Assembly (NCBI RefSeq): GCF_003987065.1
Contig: NZ_PIPY01000001.1
Location: forward strand, 286,758-350,757
DNA from: Pseudidiomarina insulisalsae
GTDB taxonomy: Bacteria; Pseudomonadota; Gammaproteobacteria; Enterobacterales; Alteromonadaceae
Length of the DNA: 64,000 nucleotides
Direction of reading: 5' to 3'
The notes under the pieces were generated by a model. The model was given only the letters and a program-made list of their open reading frames with translations, did not search any database and was not told the DNA's origin. Positions 27,870-36,126 of the stretch are shown one piece after another. Every line of letters begins with the position of its first letter. The stretch's first letter is position 1. Both the position numbers and the translations under genes were made by a program.

Positions 27870-28528
27870 CCGGTGCCGGTAAAAAATGGTCACCCAGCTG
27901 GTGGACTACCCGGCTGGCCTTATGGTTGTGCGGCGCTGAAATTGAGCGGATTAGTGTCAATCACCGTCCCTCAGGGCTGCCGTTGCATGGCATTGTTATC
28001 GGTGGTGGCAGCGATATTTCGCCAGAGCACTACGGTGGCACTCTGGAGGGTAAAGTCAAACATGACCCCGACCGTGACGAACTGGAAATTCGCTGGATCA
28101 AAAAAGCACTGCGTGATGACATTCCGATATTAGGAATATGCCGCGGAGCGCAGCTCATAAATGTCGTCCATGGCGGCAACTTGTACGATGACATACGCAA
28201 GCTACGCAAGCGCACTTACAACCGGCCGGGCCTATTACCGACCAAACAGGTATTTGTGAGAAAGGACGCCGACCTTGGCAAGGTGGTGAAAAAGCGCAAG
28301 TTACGGGTGAACAGCCTGCATCATCAGGCGGTCCACGATGTCGGCGAGAACCTTCGCATTGTGGCCCATGATCTGGATGAGATCCCGCAGGCCATTGAAA
28401 GCACCGGGCATCATCCGATTATCGGTGTGCAGTGGCACCCCGAATATCTGTTTTACATTCCCAGTGAACTGCGGTTATTCCGCTGGCTGGTCAAGCAAGG
28501 GCGGGAACTGCTGGAACGCAGTGACTAA
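27839..28528 (+). CDS. Class I glutamine amidotransferase-like protein, peptidase C26 family
   Basis: This 229-residue protein has the full triad of a class I amidotransferase: nucleophile Cys101 in GICRGAQ, and His200 and Glu202 in WHPEY. It resembles gamma-glutamyl-GABA hydrolases such as PuuD (IVIGGGSDISPEHYGG). It overlaps the amidoligase gene by 31 bp, with GGTGGAG at a proper distance from its ATG. The pairing suggests it either hydrolyses glutamine for the ligase or cleaves gamma-glutamyl products. It overlaps the convergent HAD gene by 4 bp (nested stop codons). Confidence 0.88.
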   Translation: MARRKPRIGVTGAGKKWSPSWWTTRLALWLCGAEIERISVNHRPSGLPLHGIVIGGGSDISPEHYGGTLEGKVKHDPDRDELEIRWIKKALRDDIPILGICRGAQLINVVHGGNLYDDIRKLRKRTYNRPGLLPTKQVFVRKDADLGKVVKKRKLRVNSLHHQAVHDVGENLRIVAHDLDEIPQAIESTGHHPIIGVQWHPEYLFYIPSELRLFRWLVKQGRELLERSD

Positions 28529-29214
28529 CTACGGATGAGTAACGCTTCGAGCTCGCTCAGACTAGCGACTTCATAATGCGGCCGGATTGCCAGTGGGTAA
28601 TCGGCGCCATGCTGGTTTAGCCAACAAGAGTGCAGACCACTACGCTGAGCACCTAACACATCAGAATGCGGGTTATCGCCGGTCATTAGCACCCGCGAAC
28701 GATTAGCCTGCTGCATCTGTAACAACGCATGCTCAAAAATCGCAGGGTCAGGTTTCGCCACCCCCACTTGCTCAGAAACCACCACCAAATCAACCAACTC
28801 ACGCAACCCGGTTTGTGCCAGCCGCGCTTCCTGCAATTCGGCAAAGCCATTGGTAATAATACCAATACGGGCATGTTGCCGCCCCCGCTCAAGTAATGAA
28901 CGGGCGCCACTGAGTGGTTCGCAGATCTCAGCCATTGCGGTCATAAATCCGGAGTTCAACTGTTGGGTGCTGACCTCAAGCTCCGCCGCCCAGGGCGCAA
29001 ATCTTTTATGCTGCAGGGTCTGCGCATCAATACTACCCGCCTGATAAGCGTCCCAAAGCGACTTATTGACGCCCTGATAGTCATCATAATGCTGCTCGTT
29101 AAAGTCAACGCCATAACCTCTGAACATTTTCTTGAGTCCAGTAAAAGCGTCGAATGAAAAAAGCGTTTCGTCGGCGTCAAACAGCAGCCAGTCATAGTTA
29201 CGTAATTTGGTCAT
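28525..29214 (-). CDS. yjjG: HAD phosphatase, YjjG-like pyrimidine 5'-nucleotidase
   Basis: This 229-residue HAD-superfamily hydrolase has motif I in the variant DADETLFSFD (residues 13-22), which is typical of YjjG, motif II IITNGF, and motif III GDNPHSD. YjjG dephosphorylates UMP, dUMP, TMP and non-canonical pyrimidine nucleotides (house-cleaning). The family is confident; the exact substrate is inferred. It is convergent with the amidotransferase gene and shares 4 bp with it. Confidence 0.86.
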   Translation of the reverse strand: MTKLRNYDWLLFDADETLFSFDAFTGLKKMFRGYGVDFNEQHYDDYQGVNKSLWDAYQAGSIDAQTLQHKRFAPWAAELEVSTQQLNSGFMTAMAEICEPLSGARSLLERGRQHARIGIITNGFAELQEARLAQTGLRELVDLVVVSEQVGVAKPDPAIFEHALLQMQQANRSRVLMTGDNPHSDVLGAQRSGLHSCWLNQHGADYPLAIRPHYEVASLSELEALLIRS

Positions 29215-29276
29215 AAGCTTGAATTTTTTGCCGTTTTAAACTTTATTTAGGAAGAACCCATGAACAGGAGCATAGC

Positions 29277-29453
29277 ATGTTACGTTGGGCATTAATCTTT
29301 CTTGTTATTGCAATTATCGCAGCAATTCTGGGCTTTAGCGGAATTGCCGGTGCGGCTGCAGAAATCGCGAAGATTATTTTCTATATCTTCATTATTCTGT
29401 TGCTGCTGTCTGTGGTTTTAGGCCTGGTGGGTCGCGGCCGACCACCCAAGTAA
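29277..29453 (+). CDS. Small DUF1328 membrane protein (YtjA-like), 58 aa
   Basis: This short gene encodes 58 residues, beginning [20 protein letters not shown]. It has two hydrophobic helices (about 3-25 and 31-52) and a basic tail GRGRPPK. The [18 protein letters not shown] pattern is characteristic of DUF1328 (YtjA) proteins. AGGAG lies 7 bp before the ATG. Function of the family is unknown. Confidence 0.88.
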   Translation: MLRWALIFLVIAIIAAILGFSGIAGAAAEIAKIIFYIFIILLLLSVVLGLVGRGRPPK

Positions 29454-29632
29454 ACGAAGCTGTTTGCTGGCGCGCCTATTTCCCCAACCAAAGGCTCGCC
29501 AGCCCTACTGCAATAAATACCGCTGCCGATCAGCGGTTCCCTATGGCCGTCCTCGTTTTATCCTGTTAAATGAACTTCAAGCAAACTTTTACTGTATCAG
29601 TTACTATAACGTTATAACGCTGGAGGTATCTG

Positions 29633-30148
29633 ATGTATCCATTTAAGTCACTGCTCGTTTTAGTCGCGCTCTGCGCAGTTCTAGCAGGGTGTTCAACCAC
29701 CTCACTTTATCGCCCTGCAGTGGGGGACGGTTATGGTTACAGCGAACAGCAGCTTGCCGATGACCGCTACCAGATTATTTTTAAAGCGCGCCGCACTGAC
29801 TCGCTGACCGCGCAGAACTTTGCCCTTGCGCGCGCTGCCGAGGTCACGCTGGCGAACGGTTATGATTGGTTTATCGTGACCGACAATCAGGTCACAGCCA
29901 TTGAGAATACGCCGGAGCAAGGCGACGCTTATAGTCTTCGCGCGGCGGGTAACTGTGACTCACCGCTGTGCGGCAATATTGAAACGCGGCGTAAATACGC
30001 TGGCGATGGCTTGAATATCGGCAATGACGCACGCCGTGATTTGCGCATTCAGATGAATATCAGAGTGGGTAGCGGAGCGTTACCTGATCCCGATTATGCT
30101 TACGACGCACGCCAGGTAAAACAGGATCTGGTACCTAAAAGTAAGTAA
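29633..30148 (+). CDS. Lipoprotein, CC0125/CC1285-like, copy 1
   Basis: This 171-residue lipoprotein has the signal MYPFKSLLVLVALCAVLAGC (lipobox LAGC, Cys20). The mature domain contains GYGYSEQQLADDRYQI, an AAEVTLANGYDWFIV segment and a C-terminal IRVGSG. This pattern resembles the CC0125/CC1285 family of periplasmic lipoproteins of unknown function. GGAGG precedes the ATG. The next gene is a clear paralog in tandem. Confidence 0.78.
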   Translation: MYPFKSLLVLVALCAVLAGCSTTSLYRPAVGDGYGYSEQQLADDRYQIIFKARRTDSLTAQNFALARAAEVTLANGYDWFIVTDNQVTAIENTPEQGDAYSLRAAGNCDSPLCGNIETRRKYAGDGLNIGNDARRDLRIQMNIRVGSGALPDPDYAYDARQVKQDLVPKSK

Positions 30149-30228
30149 ACCGCAGGAAAAATCAAACATTCTTGTCTACAGTTATAAGCACTCTTGCAAA
30201 ACCATGTACCAACATGAAAGGAGTGCTT

Positions 30229-30756
30229 ATGCTAACGCGTATGAACTGTGTTTTAGCTTGTAGCTTGCTGCTTACGGCTTGTGCCACTCAGCCCGATTAT
30301 CGGCCGGCAGAAGACGGTGGCTACGGTTACAACGAAACCAAAATCACCGAAACGAATTACCAGGTAGAATTTAAAGCGCGAGGTACCGATAAAGGCGCAG
30401 CAATGAACTATGCGCTGCTGCGCGCCGGCGAGGTAACACTTAATAACGGTTACGACTGGTTTGTCATTACCCACCGCTCCACCTCGGTCGACAAAGAAAC
30501 CGTCTATGGCACCGGCTACGATTATATGGCCCCGGGTGACATGGTGACTTATTGCAGCGTGGTTCGTTGTTACACACGCTATTATCCGCGCAGTGCATTC
30601 CATGCGGGAATCCACGTTGGTGGCCGCACCGATAGTGACATTCAGGTCTCCCTTGATATCAAACTAGGTTCAGGGCCACAGCCTGACAGCAAATACAGCT
30701 ATGATGCCAGCGAAGTGGTCGCTAACCTGAAACCAAAAACCGAAAGCGACGAGTAG
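30229..30756 (+). CDS. Lipoprotein, CC0125/CC1285-like, copy 2
   Basis: This 175-residue paralog of the preceding lipoprotein shares the GYGYNE, YQVEFKARGTD, GEVTLNNGYDWFVIT and KLGSGPQPDS segments in the same order. The lipobox is LTAC (Cys17). It differs by a longer middle loop with two cysteines and a His/Tyr-rich stretch (VTYCSVVRCYTRYYPRS). The start at 30229 has AAAGGAG at good spacing; ATG 30241 is an alternative. A strong terminator follows. Function is unknown. Confidence 0.78.
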   Translation: MLTRMNCVLACSLLLTACATQPDYRPAEDGGYGYNETKITETNYQVEFKARGTDKGAAMNYALLRAGEVTLNNGYDWFVITHRSTSVDKETVYGTGYDYMAPGDMVTYCSVVRCYTRYYPRSAFHAGIHVGGRTDSDIQVSLDIKLGSGPQPDSKYSYDASEVVANLKPKTESDE

Positions 30757-30779
30757 CCTGAAAGGACTTGAAGCGTCGG

Positions 30780-30810
30780 GCGCCCGTAAATATCTACGGG
30801 CGCTTTTTTT
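30780..30810 (+). terminator. Terminator after the lipoprotein pair
   Basis: GCGCCCGTA (30780-30788) pairs with TACGGGCGC (30795-30803) over a 6-base loop, followed by seven or more T. Confidence 0.9.
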
Positions 30811-30818
30811 GTACTCAA

Positions 30819-31226
30819 TTATTGCCAGGCGCCGATAATCAGGCCGGCAAGAGTAAAGTAGACCGTAATATAACCAGCATGCACCAGCATGTACGCAAGT
30901 GAACGCTGTTCAAATAAGCTGATGACGATAAAAATCATCGCTGCCCAGCCAAAGCCGGCCAAAAAGCCTGCGGTCATGCCCCACTGCCAGTCGGTTCCCG
31001 GCGCGGCCAGGAAAAACGCCAGATTCAGACAGATCACCCACGACAGTACCAGTGTCAGCGTCAGTACCTTGGCCGGATTAAAACGCTTTAACTGGCCCTC
31101 GGTCATGCCGGCACTGCGCTCCCAGACCTTAGCGAACAGCAATGGCGAATACCATAAGCCGCCAAGTACGAGGTTCATTAAACTGGCGACGGCAACCGCC
31201 GCGTAATTAATTCCCATGGTTTCCAT
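30819..31226 (-). CDS. DUF1761-like small membrane protein
   Basis: This 135-residue integral membrane protein has four predicted helices. The N-terminal NYAAVAVASLMNLVLGGLWY motif and the conserved WYSPLLF resemble DUF1761. A second in-frame ATG three codons downstream (MGINYAA) may be the true start. Function is unknown. It faces the fnr gene divergently. Confidence 0.75.
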   Translation of the reverse strand: METMGINYAAVAVASLMNLVLGGLWYSPLLFAKVWERSAGMTEGQLKRFNPAKVLTLTLVLSWVICLNLAFFLAAPGTDWQWGMTAGFLAGFGWAAMIFIVISLFEQRSLAYMLVHAGYITVYFTLAGLIIGAWQ

Positions 31227-31329
31227 GTGTGTATTCCTGTTGTTTTGCTTGTTATAAGTTGAACATCCGCTCTAGCTATAGCCGATCTACTCCCAAATAG
31301 GAAGTCGTTAACTACTCCGTCGGGAGCCA

Positions 31330-31357
31330 TTCACTTTTTCACCAGCTGGCGTATACT
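31330..31357 (+). promoter_or_regulatory. Putative fnr promoter
   Basis: TTCACT (31330-31335) and TATACT (31352-31357) are 16 bases apart, which puts transcription start near 31364. Confidence 0.45.
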
Positions 31358-31375
31358 CTCACCCATGCAGTCAGC

Positions 31376-31389
31376 TTGACATACATCAA
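31376..31389. promoter_or_regulatory. FNR box between the fnr promoter and fnr ATG
   Basis: TTGAC-ATAC-ATCAA matches the FNR consensus TTGAT-N4-ATCAA with one mismatch. It lies just downstream of the predicted transcription start, a position that suggests anaerobic autorepression. Confidence 0.6.
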
Positions 31390-31407
31390 CGATTCGTGGT
31401 GAAAACG

Positions 31408-32103
31408 ATGACCTCTCACATTCATTGCCAAAATTGCAGCATGGCGACATTATGCTTGCCCTATCAGCTAAGCCCTGAGCAAACAGAAAAACTGGATACC
31501 ATTATTCAGCGTCATCGTCCTTTGCAAAAGCGCGATGTACTGATCGAAAATGGTGAGCCTCTGAAGTTTCTCTATGCTGTGCGCTCGGGTTCGTTAAAGT
31601 CCTATAGTCTGGATAGCCATGGCAGTGAGCAGATTATCGATTTTCACTTACCGGGTGATTTGATCGGTTTTGACGGCCTGATTGATGGCCAGCACCGTAG
31701 TTTCACACAGGCCCTGGAAACCACCATGTTATGTGAGATACCAATGCAGTCGCTGGATCAGCTGTCGGCTGAATTACCTGGCTTGCGTAAGCAGTTATTG
31801 CGGGTGATGAGTGGCGAGCTACATGCCAGCAAGACATTGCTTGGCACTTTGAACCATCACACTGCGCAGCAGCGACTGGCGAACTTTATTATGACCTTGT
31901 CGAATCGCTTTCAGCAGCGCGGACTTTCCAGTCGCTCGTTTCGTTTGTCGATGACCCGTGCCGATATTGGTAATTATCTGGGCTTATCGGTAGAAACGAT
32001 CAGTCGCATTCTTACTCAGCTGCAGCAAGAAGGCGTATTGGCGGTGCAGAATAAACTGGTGGAAATTACTGACCCAGAGCGCTTACGCGCCCTGGCCAGT
32101 TGA
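31408..32103 (+). CDS. fnr: Oxygen-sensing global regulator FNR
   Basis: FNR is a CRP-family regulator that dimerises when its [4Fe-4S] cluster is intact in the absence of oxygen. From the ATG at 31408 the protein has 231 residues. The cluster ligands are Cys7, Cys10, Cys16 (C-x2-C-x5-C) and Cys109. The sensor beta-roll is followed by a helix-turn-helix with recognition helix SVETISR, whose Glu, Ser and Arg read TTGAT half-sites. An in-frame GTG four codons upstream is less likely. The N-terminus is shorter than in E. coli FNR (250 residues). It is also called EtrA or ANR in relatives. Confidence 0.95.
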   Translation: MTSHIHCQNCSMATLCLPYQLSPEQTEKLDTIIQRHRPLQKRDVLIENGEPLKFLYAVRSGSLKSYSLDSHGSEQIIDFHLPGDLIGFDGLIDGQHRSFTQALETTMLCEIPMQSLDQLSAELPGLRKQLLRVMSGELHASKTLLGTLNHHTAQQRLANFIMTLSNRFQQRGLSSRSFRLSMTRADIGNYLGLSVETISRILTQLQQEGVLAVQNKLVEITDPERLRALAS

Positions 32104-32119
32104 GCCTTACCCAAGCCAC

Positions 32120-32497
32120 ATGACAGTTATTTTACGCATTTTGATCTGGCGCACTTTAGCTATTTTAGCTTTACTGCTAGGTTTAATCGGCTTACTTTTG
32201 CCAATCATGCCCACGGTTCCTTTTCTGCTCGTGGCAGCATGGGCTGGGGGTAAAGGTTGGCCTGTCCTCGAAGCAAAGCTCTTGGCACATCCTAAATACG
32301 GCCCTCAGATTATGGCCTGGCGCGAATATGGCGTAGTCAAACGTCGTGCCAAAGTGATTGCCATTGCGATGATGACAGGTAGCGCCACCATGTTAAGCTT
32401 CAGCCCGGTGCATCTGGCCTTAAAGCTGGGTGTGATCAGCATTATGCTAACTGTTGCTATCTGGCTGATTCTACGCCCGGAAGAGATCCCCAAGTAG
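32120..32497 (+). CDS. YbaN/DUF454 family inner membrane protein
   Basis: This 125-residue membrane protein has the DUF454 pattern: a hydrophobic N-terminal helix, LGLIGLLLPIMPTVPFLLVAA, a cytoplasmic loop with HPKYGPQIMAWREYGVV, and two C-terminal helices. It starts 16 bp after fnr and is probably cotranscribed. Function is unknown. Confidence 0.85.
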   Translation: MTVILRILIWRTLAILALLLGLIGLLLPIMPTVPFLLVAAWAGGKGWPVLEAKLLAHPKYGPQIMAWREYGVVKRRAKVIAIAMMTGSATMLSFSPVHLALKLGVISIMLTVAIWLILRPEEIPK

Positions 32498-32520
32498 GAT
32501 AATTCCTGAGTTAGGGCTTA

Positions 32521-33726
32521 TCAGCCCGGCCGGCCGTCAGCGCGTGGCCTGGTAAGAATGGGTAGGTACACCACTACATAAATCAGATAGGCCAGTGACC
32601 ATGCGAGGCCCGCGTACACATACCAGTTAAAGGTGTAAGCTTGCAGCCACCAAGGCGCAAAAACGCGCAACAGTGCAGCGATAATCACCAGTAAAAAGGC
32701 CAGTGACATCATACGCTTTGGTTGTAAAGGTCGACCGCTATGACCAAGAGATACCCGCGCCAGCATGGCCAGAATCATACAGCCCATAGCGCCTGCAGTC
32801 AGCGCATGCGTGGCAGTACTCAAGGTTAATCCTGGAAGAAAATAGTGCAAGGCGTACAAGACAAGGCCGATTGGCAGAAACCAGTAAGCTACATGTAGTG
32901 ACCATAACAAGGGAAAACGCCAAGTAATCCAGCTCTTCCAGCGCGCACAGCGCACCGCCAGTAATAATGCCGCAACAGTATAAAGTACAGCCATGAACTC
33001 ATCTGCAAACCAGGCATTTAATTGCGTTATCTGCAATGTAAAGATCAGCCACAATGACCCCAGGCTAAGGCGATCCAACCAAAGGATGGGCTGCACTTTT
33101 TTGGTCATAGTGCCGTTCGCAGTAAACATGGGAATAACCCGACCGCCCACAATGGCTATCAGCAAGGCAATGAGCAGCACCGCATTTTGACTACCAAGCC
33201 GCTGAATATCAAAGCGCCCGGTTTCATAGCCGAAATACATCAAACCATTGCATAGTGCCAATAACAGTAATACCGGCACAAAAAACAAATTGCGCTGCTG
33301 ACGAACTGCAATTAGCGGTATGGAGAGCAAAACCGCAGCCAGCGGCAAGAAAAGTAAGTCGATAATGATGAGCACGTAAACAGGTAAAAAGCCGCCAAAT
33401 AAAAGCGCAAGCCTGCCGAGCAGCCAGACCATAGTCAGTATTGCCAGGGTACGCCCGTGAGTGGCGCGCATGCCGGTCCAGTTCTGAACCGCGGTCAGCA
33501 AAAAGCCAACCACAATGGCAGCGACAAAGCCAAATAGCATTTCATGGCTATGCCAGAACATGACATTGGCGTACACCGGCAATTGAAGATAGCCACTTAA
33601 TACCGCTAACCAAAGTAGCATTGCTAAGGCACTGAAGCTCGCGCCAAGTAAAAACATAGGGCGAAAGGCCTGGCGCAATAACGGCCACATTTTTTGCTCA
33701 ACCTGAAGATCGGTAATTTGTATCAT
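32521..33726 (-). CDS. nnrS: NnrS family membrane protein (nitric oxide response)
   Basis: NnrS proteins are heme- and copper-containing polytopic membrane proteins induced under nitrosative stress and denitrification. The 401-residue product has about twelve membrane helices, the N-terminal LLRQAFRPMFLLG, MFWHSHEMLFG with likely heme-ligand histidines, and a C-terminal HALTAGAMGCMILAMLARVSLGHSGR segment. The start at 33726 was chosen because AAGGTG and AGGAG precede it; the frame is open to 33870 across a region that holds a perfect FNR box. Its convergent neighbour is the DUF454 gene, with fnr beyond it. Confidence 0.93.
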   Translation of the reverse strand: MIQITDLQVEQKMWPLLRQAFRPMFLLGASFSALAMLLWLAVLSGYLQLPVYANVMFWHSHEMLFGFVAAIVVGFLLTAVQNWTGMRATHGRTLAILTMVWLLGRLALLFGGFLPVYVLIIIDLLFLPLAAVLLSIPLIAVRQQRNLFFVPVLLLLALCNGLMYFGYETGRFDIQRLGSQNAVLLIALLIAIVGGRVIPMFTANGTMTKKVQPILWLDRLSLGSLWLIFTLQITQLNAWFADEFMAVLYTVAALLLAVRCARWKSWITWRFPLLWSLHVAYWFLPIGLVLYALHYFLPGLTLSTATHALTAGAMGCMILAMLARVSLGHSGRPLQPKRMMSLAFLLVIIAALLRVFAPWWLQAYTFNWYVYAGLAWSLAYLIYVVVYLPILTRPRADGRPG

Positions 33727-33813
33727 GGCGCACCTTTTTCTCCTATTGAAGCGTGGCACCGAGTCCAACGCAAGTAAATCGGCAACCACTTCCAGCCACT
33801 CGCGGCAAATTCC

Positions 33814-33827
33814 TTGATCTGAATCAA
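33814..33827. promoter_or_regulatory. Perfect FNR box between nnrS and hemN
   Basis: TTGAT-CTGA-ATCAA is an exact match to the FNR palindrome. It lies in the 185-bp divergent gap, near -40 relative to a plausible hemN start site around 33860, which fits class II activation. It could serve nnrS as well. Confidence 0.8.
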
Positions 33828-33911
33828 ATAAACCACCCTTTATGAGTATCAAATTCAGGCGCTGAATCACGTAAAATGAGTGCTTTCACTTGCTGCTGTC
33901 TGGAGCTTCAT

Positions 33912-35279
33912 ATGTCTGCGGTGACCTGGGATCAGGCGTTAATCAACAAATACAATATCAACGGTCCGCGTTATACGTCGTATCCGACCGCGCTTGCGCT
34001 GCGCCCCGACTTTGACACCGCAACAGTTGCCCACACGCTGCATCAGGCACCTGCAACTCTAAGCTTGTATCTACACTTACCGTTTTGCCATAAGCTTTGC
34101 TACTACTGCGGCTGTAATAAGCTCGTTACCCGCCATCAGCATAAAGCCGATCGTTACCTCGACAGGCTCGCCAAAGAGATGGCCATGTACCAGCCGCTGA
34201 TTGACGAACGCCAGGTGAATCAGATTCATTTAGGCGGCGGAACTCCCACATTCCTGACCGAGGACCAGCTGACGCGCCTGTGGCAATTATTACAGCAGCA
34301 TTTTAGCATCTCCGCCGAAGCCGAACTCAGCATCGAAATTGACCCGCGCAGTTGCTCGGACGAGAAACTGCGGCATCTGCGCCAGCTCGGCTTCAACCGC
34401 GTCAGCTATGGTATTCAGGACTTTGATGAACGAGTACAGATTGCCATTAACCGAGTGCAGGATACGGACCTGATCAAGCATCAAATCCAGCTCAGCCGTG
34501 CACTTGGCTTTGCTTCGGTGAATCTTGACTTGATTTATGGCTTACCTTACCAGCAACCACAGTCGTTCGCCTCTTCCATTGACCAAGTGATTGATTTAGC
34601 GCCTGATCGGGTCTCGCTGTTCAGCTACGCCCATTTACCTCAACGTTTTGCCGGACAGCGTAAAATTTCTGACAGTTCGCTGCCTTCAGCGCCCGTTAAG
34701 CTTGAGCTGCTGCAACTTGCGATCACCCGCTTCAGTGCGGCTGGCTATCAGTTTATTGGCATGGATCATTTTGCTAAACAGGATGATGAACTTGCTCTGG
34801 CGCAGCAGCAAGGTCGTCTGCAGCGAAACTTTCAGGGCTACACCACCGCCGGTCAGGACTGCACCTTAGGGTTAGGTGCTTCCTCCATCAGTCAGATCAA
34901 CGGTATTTTATGGCAAAATGCCAAAGACCTGAGCGATTATTATGACGCGCTTGATGCAGACACCTTGCCGGTGGTTAAAGGCTTCAGTTTAAGCGCCGAT
35001 GACCGCATGCGCGCGGCACTTATTTCACAATTCATCTGCCACTTTCAACTGGATCTCAAAGCATTCAGTGAACAGTGGCAATTAGCCGATTTCTGGCACT
35101 ATTTCGCGGACGCAGAAAGCAAGCTGGCCCCTTTCATTGAAGACGGTTTAGTGGAAGTAAGTGAACACCAACTTAAGGTGACGGATAAAGGCCGGTTATG
35201 GGTAAGAAGTATCTGTGCCTGCTTCGATGCCTACCTGAATAACGAGGCGGTGGCGCCCCGTTACTCTAAAGTGGTTTAG
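33912..35279 (+). CDS. hemN: Oxygen-independent coproporphyrinogen III oxidase
   Basis: HemN is a radical-SAM enzyme that decarboxylates coproporphyrinogen III in anaerobic heme synthesis. The 455-residue protein has the NGPRYTSYPTA start of true HemN and the cluster motif C-x3-C-x2-C-x-C (Cys59, Cys63, Cys66, Cys68). A C-terminal HemN domain follows. The start at 33912 is supported by GGAG and E. coli homology; 33876 is an alternative. It follows an FNR box and shares a 4-bp nested stop with tpm. Confidence 0.96.
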   Translation: MSAVTWDQALINKYNINGPRYTSYPTALALRPDFDTATVAHTLHQAPATLSLYLHLPFCHKLCYYCGCNKLVTRHQHKADRYLDRLAKEMAMYQPLIDERQVNQIHLGGGTPTFLTEDQLTRLWQLLQQHFSISAEAELSIEIDPRSCSDEKLRHLRQLGFNRVSYGIQDFDERVQIAINRVQDTDLIKHQIQLSRALGFASVNLDLIYGLPYQQPQSFASSIDQVIDLAPDRVSLFSYAHLPQRFAGQRKISDSSLPSAPVKLELLQLAITRFSAAGYQFIGMDHFAKQDDELALAQQQGRLQRNFQGYTTAGQDCTLGLGASSISQINGILWQNAKDLSDYYDALDADTLPVVKGFSLSADDRMRAALISQFICHFQLDLKAFSEQWQLADFWHYFADAESKLAPFIEDGLVEVSEHQLKVTDKGRLWVRSICACFDAYLNNEAVAPRYSKVV

Positions 35280-35914
35280 TCAAAGAGAAGATACGCTTGC
35301 TCAGTGATTGGGCTCGCGCCTATCGCATCTTGCTTCGCGAACGCCTGAGTTTGCGCCATACGACGTATTTTAAAACGTTTACCAAAGCGCTCTTTCACTT
35401 CTTCTTCAGCCACAGAAAATGGTGGTCCTTCGCGTAAGCCTGAGGGGTACTCCACGGTAATAAGTAGCCCCTTGCTGCCGCTGGGAAGCCGTTGGTTAAT
35501 GACCTCCACATAGCGGGCACGCAACGGATCCGGTAATGCGACCAGTGCCGCACGATCGTACCAGGCGTCAATGTCGGCAAGATCTTCCGAAGTTAAATCA
35601 AGCACGTCGCCGACCCAGATGACCAGCTCATCGAGCGCATACTCTTTAAATGCGCCACGCTTAGTGACTTTTGGCAGCAACTGGTTCTCACGAAAAAAGG
35701 TTTCCACTGCCAGTTCACTGATTTCCACACCGAATACCCGATAGCCCTGATCAAGCAGCCATAACATGTCTTTGGTTTTGCCACATAGCGGCACAAAGAC
35801 GCGGCCACTACTGCCAAGCTTAGAAAAGTAGCTGGTCAGCAATTCATGAAAAGCGTCGCGGTGAAAGCCGATTTGCTGATTCTGCCAGCGCCGGTGCCAA
35901 AATGCATGGTCCAT
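35276..35914 (-). CDS. tpm: Thiopurine S-methyltransferase family protein
   Basis: This 212-residue SAM-dependent methyltransferase of the TPMT family begins MDHAFWHRRWQNQQIGFH and carries the RVFVPLCGKTKDMLWL nucleotide-binding region and the YDRAALVALP segment. Bacterial members methylate thiopurines, tellurite and selenite in vitro; the natural substrate is unclear. It is convergent with hemN (4-bp overlap) and divergent from trhP. Confidence 0.93.
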   Translation of the reverse strand: MDHAFWHRRWQNQQIGFHRDAFHELLTSYFSKLGSSGRVFVPLCGKTKDMLWLLDQGYRVFGVEISELAVETFFRENQLLPKVTKRGAFKEYALDELVIWVGDVLDLTSEDLADIDAWYDRAALVALPDPLRARYVEVINQRLPSGSKGLLITVEYPSGLREGPPFSVAEEEVKERFGKRFKIRRMAQTQAFAKQDAIGASPITEQAYLLFD

Positions 35915-36042
35915 AAATAAACCTCCCCTTTACCGAGGTTAAGTTAAGCACAGTTCATAATTATCGGCTATTGCAACCGAAATCCACTCTCAACCAATGT
36001 TCCGTTCTGGTGTGACATTGACGTGAACGCAGAAGCCTTTTA

Positions 36043-36056
36043 TTGATCCGGATCAG
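36043..36056. promoter_or_regulatory. FNR-like box upstream of trhP
   Basis: TTGAT-CCGG-ATCAG matches the FNR palindrome except for the last base. If TAAACT at 36079-36084 is the -10 element, the box centre is about 41.5 bp before the start site, a class II activator position. An alternative promoter (TTGACG 36018, TATTGA 36041) would instead be overlapped by the box. Confidence 0.5.
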
Positions 36057-36126
36057 CGTTTTTTTTGACGCCAATCCGTAAACTGACTGACGAAATTGCG
36101 CCCGATCAACTTTTAGAAGTCGTTGT

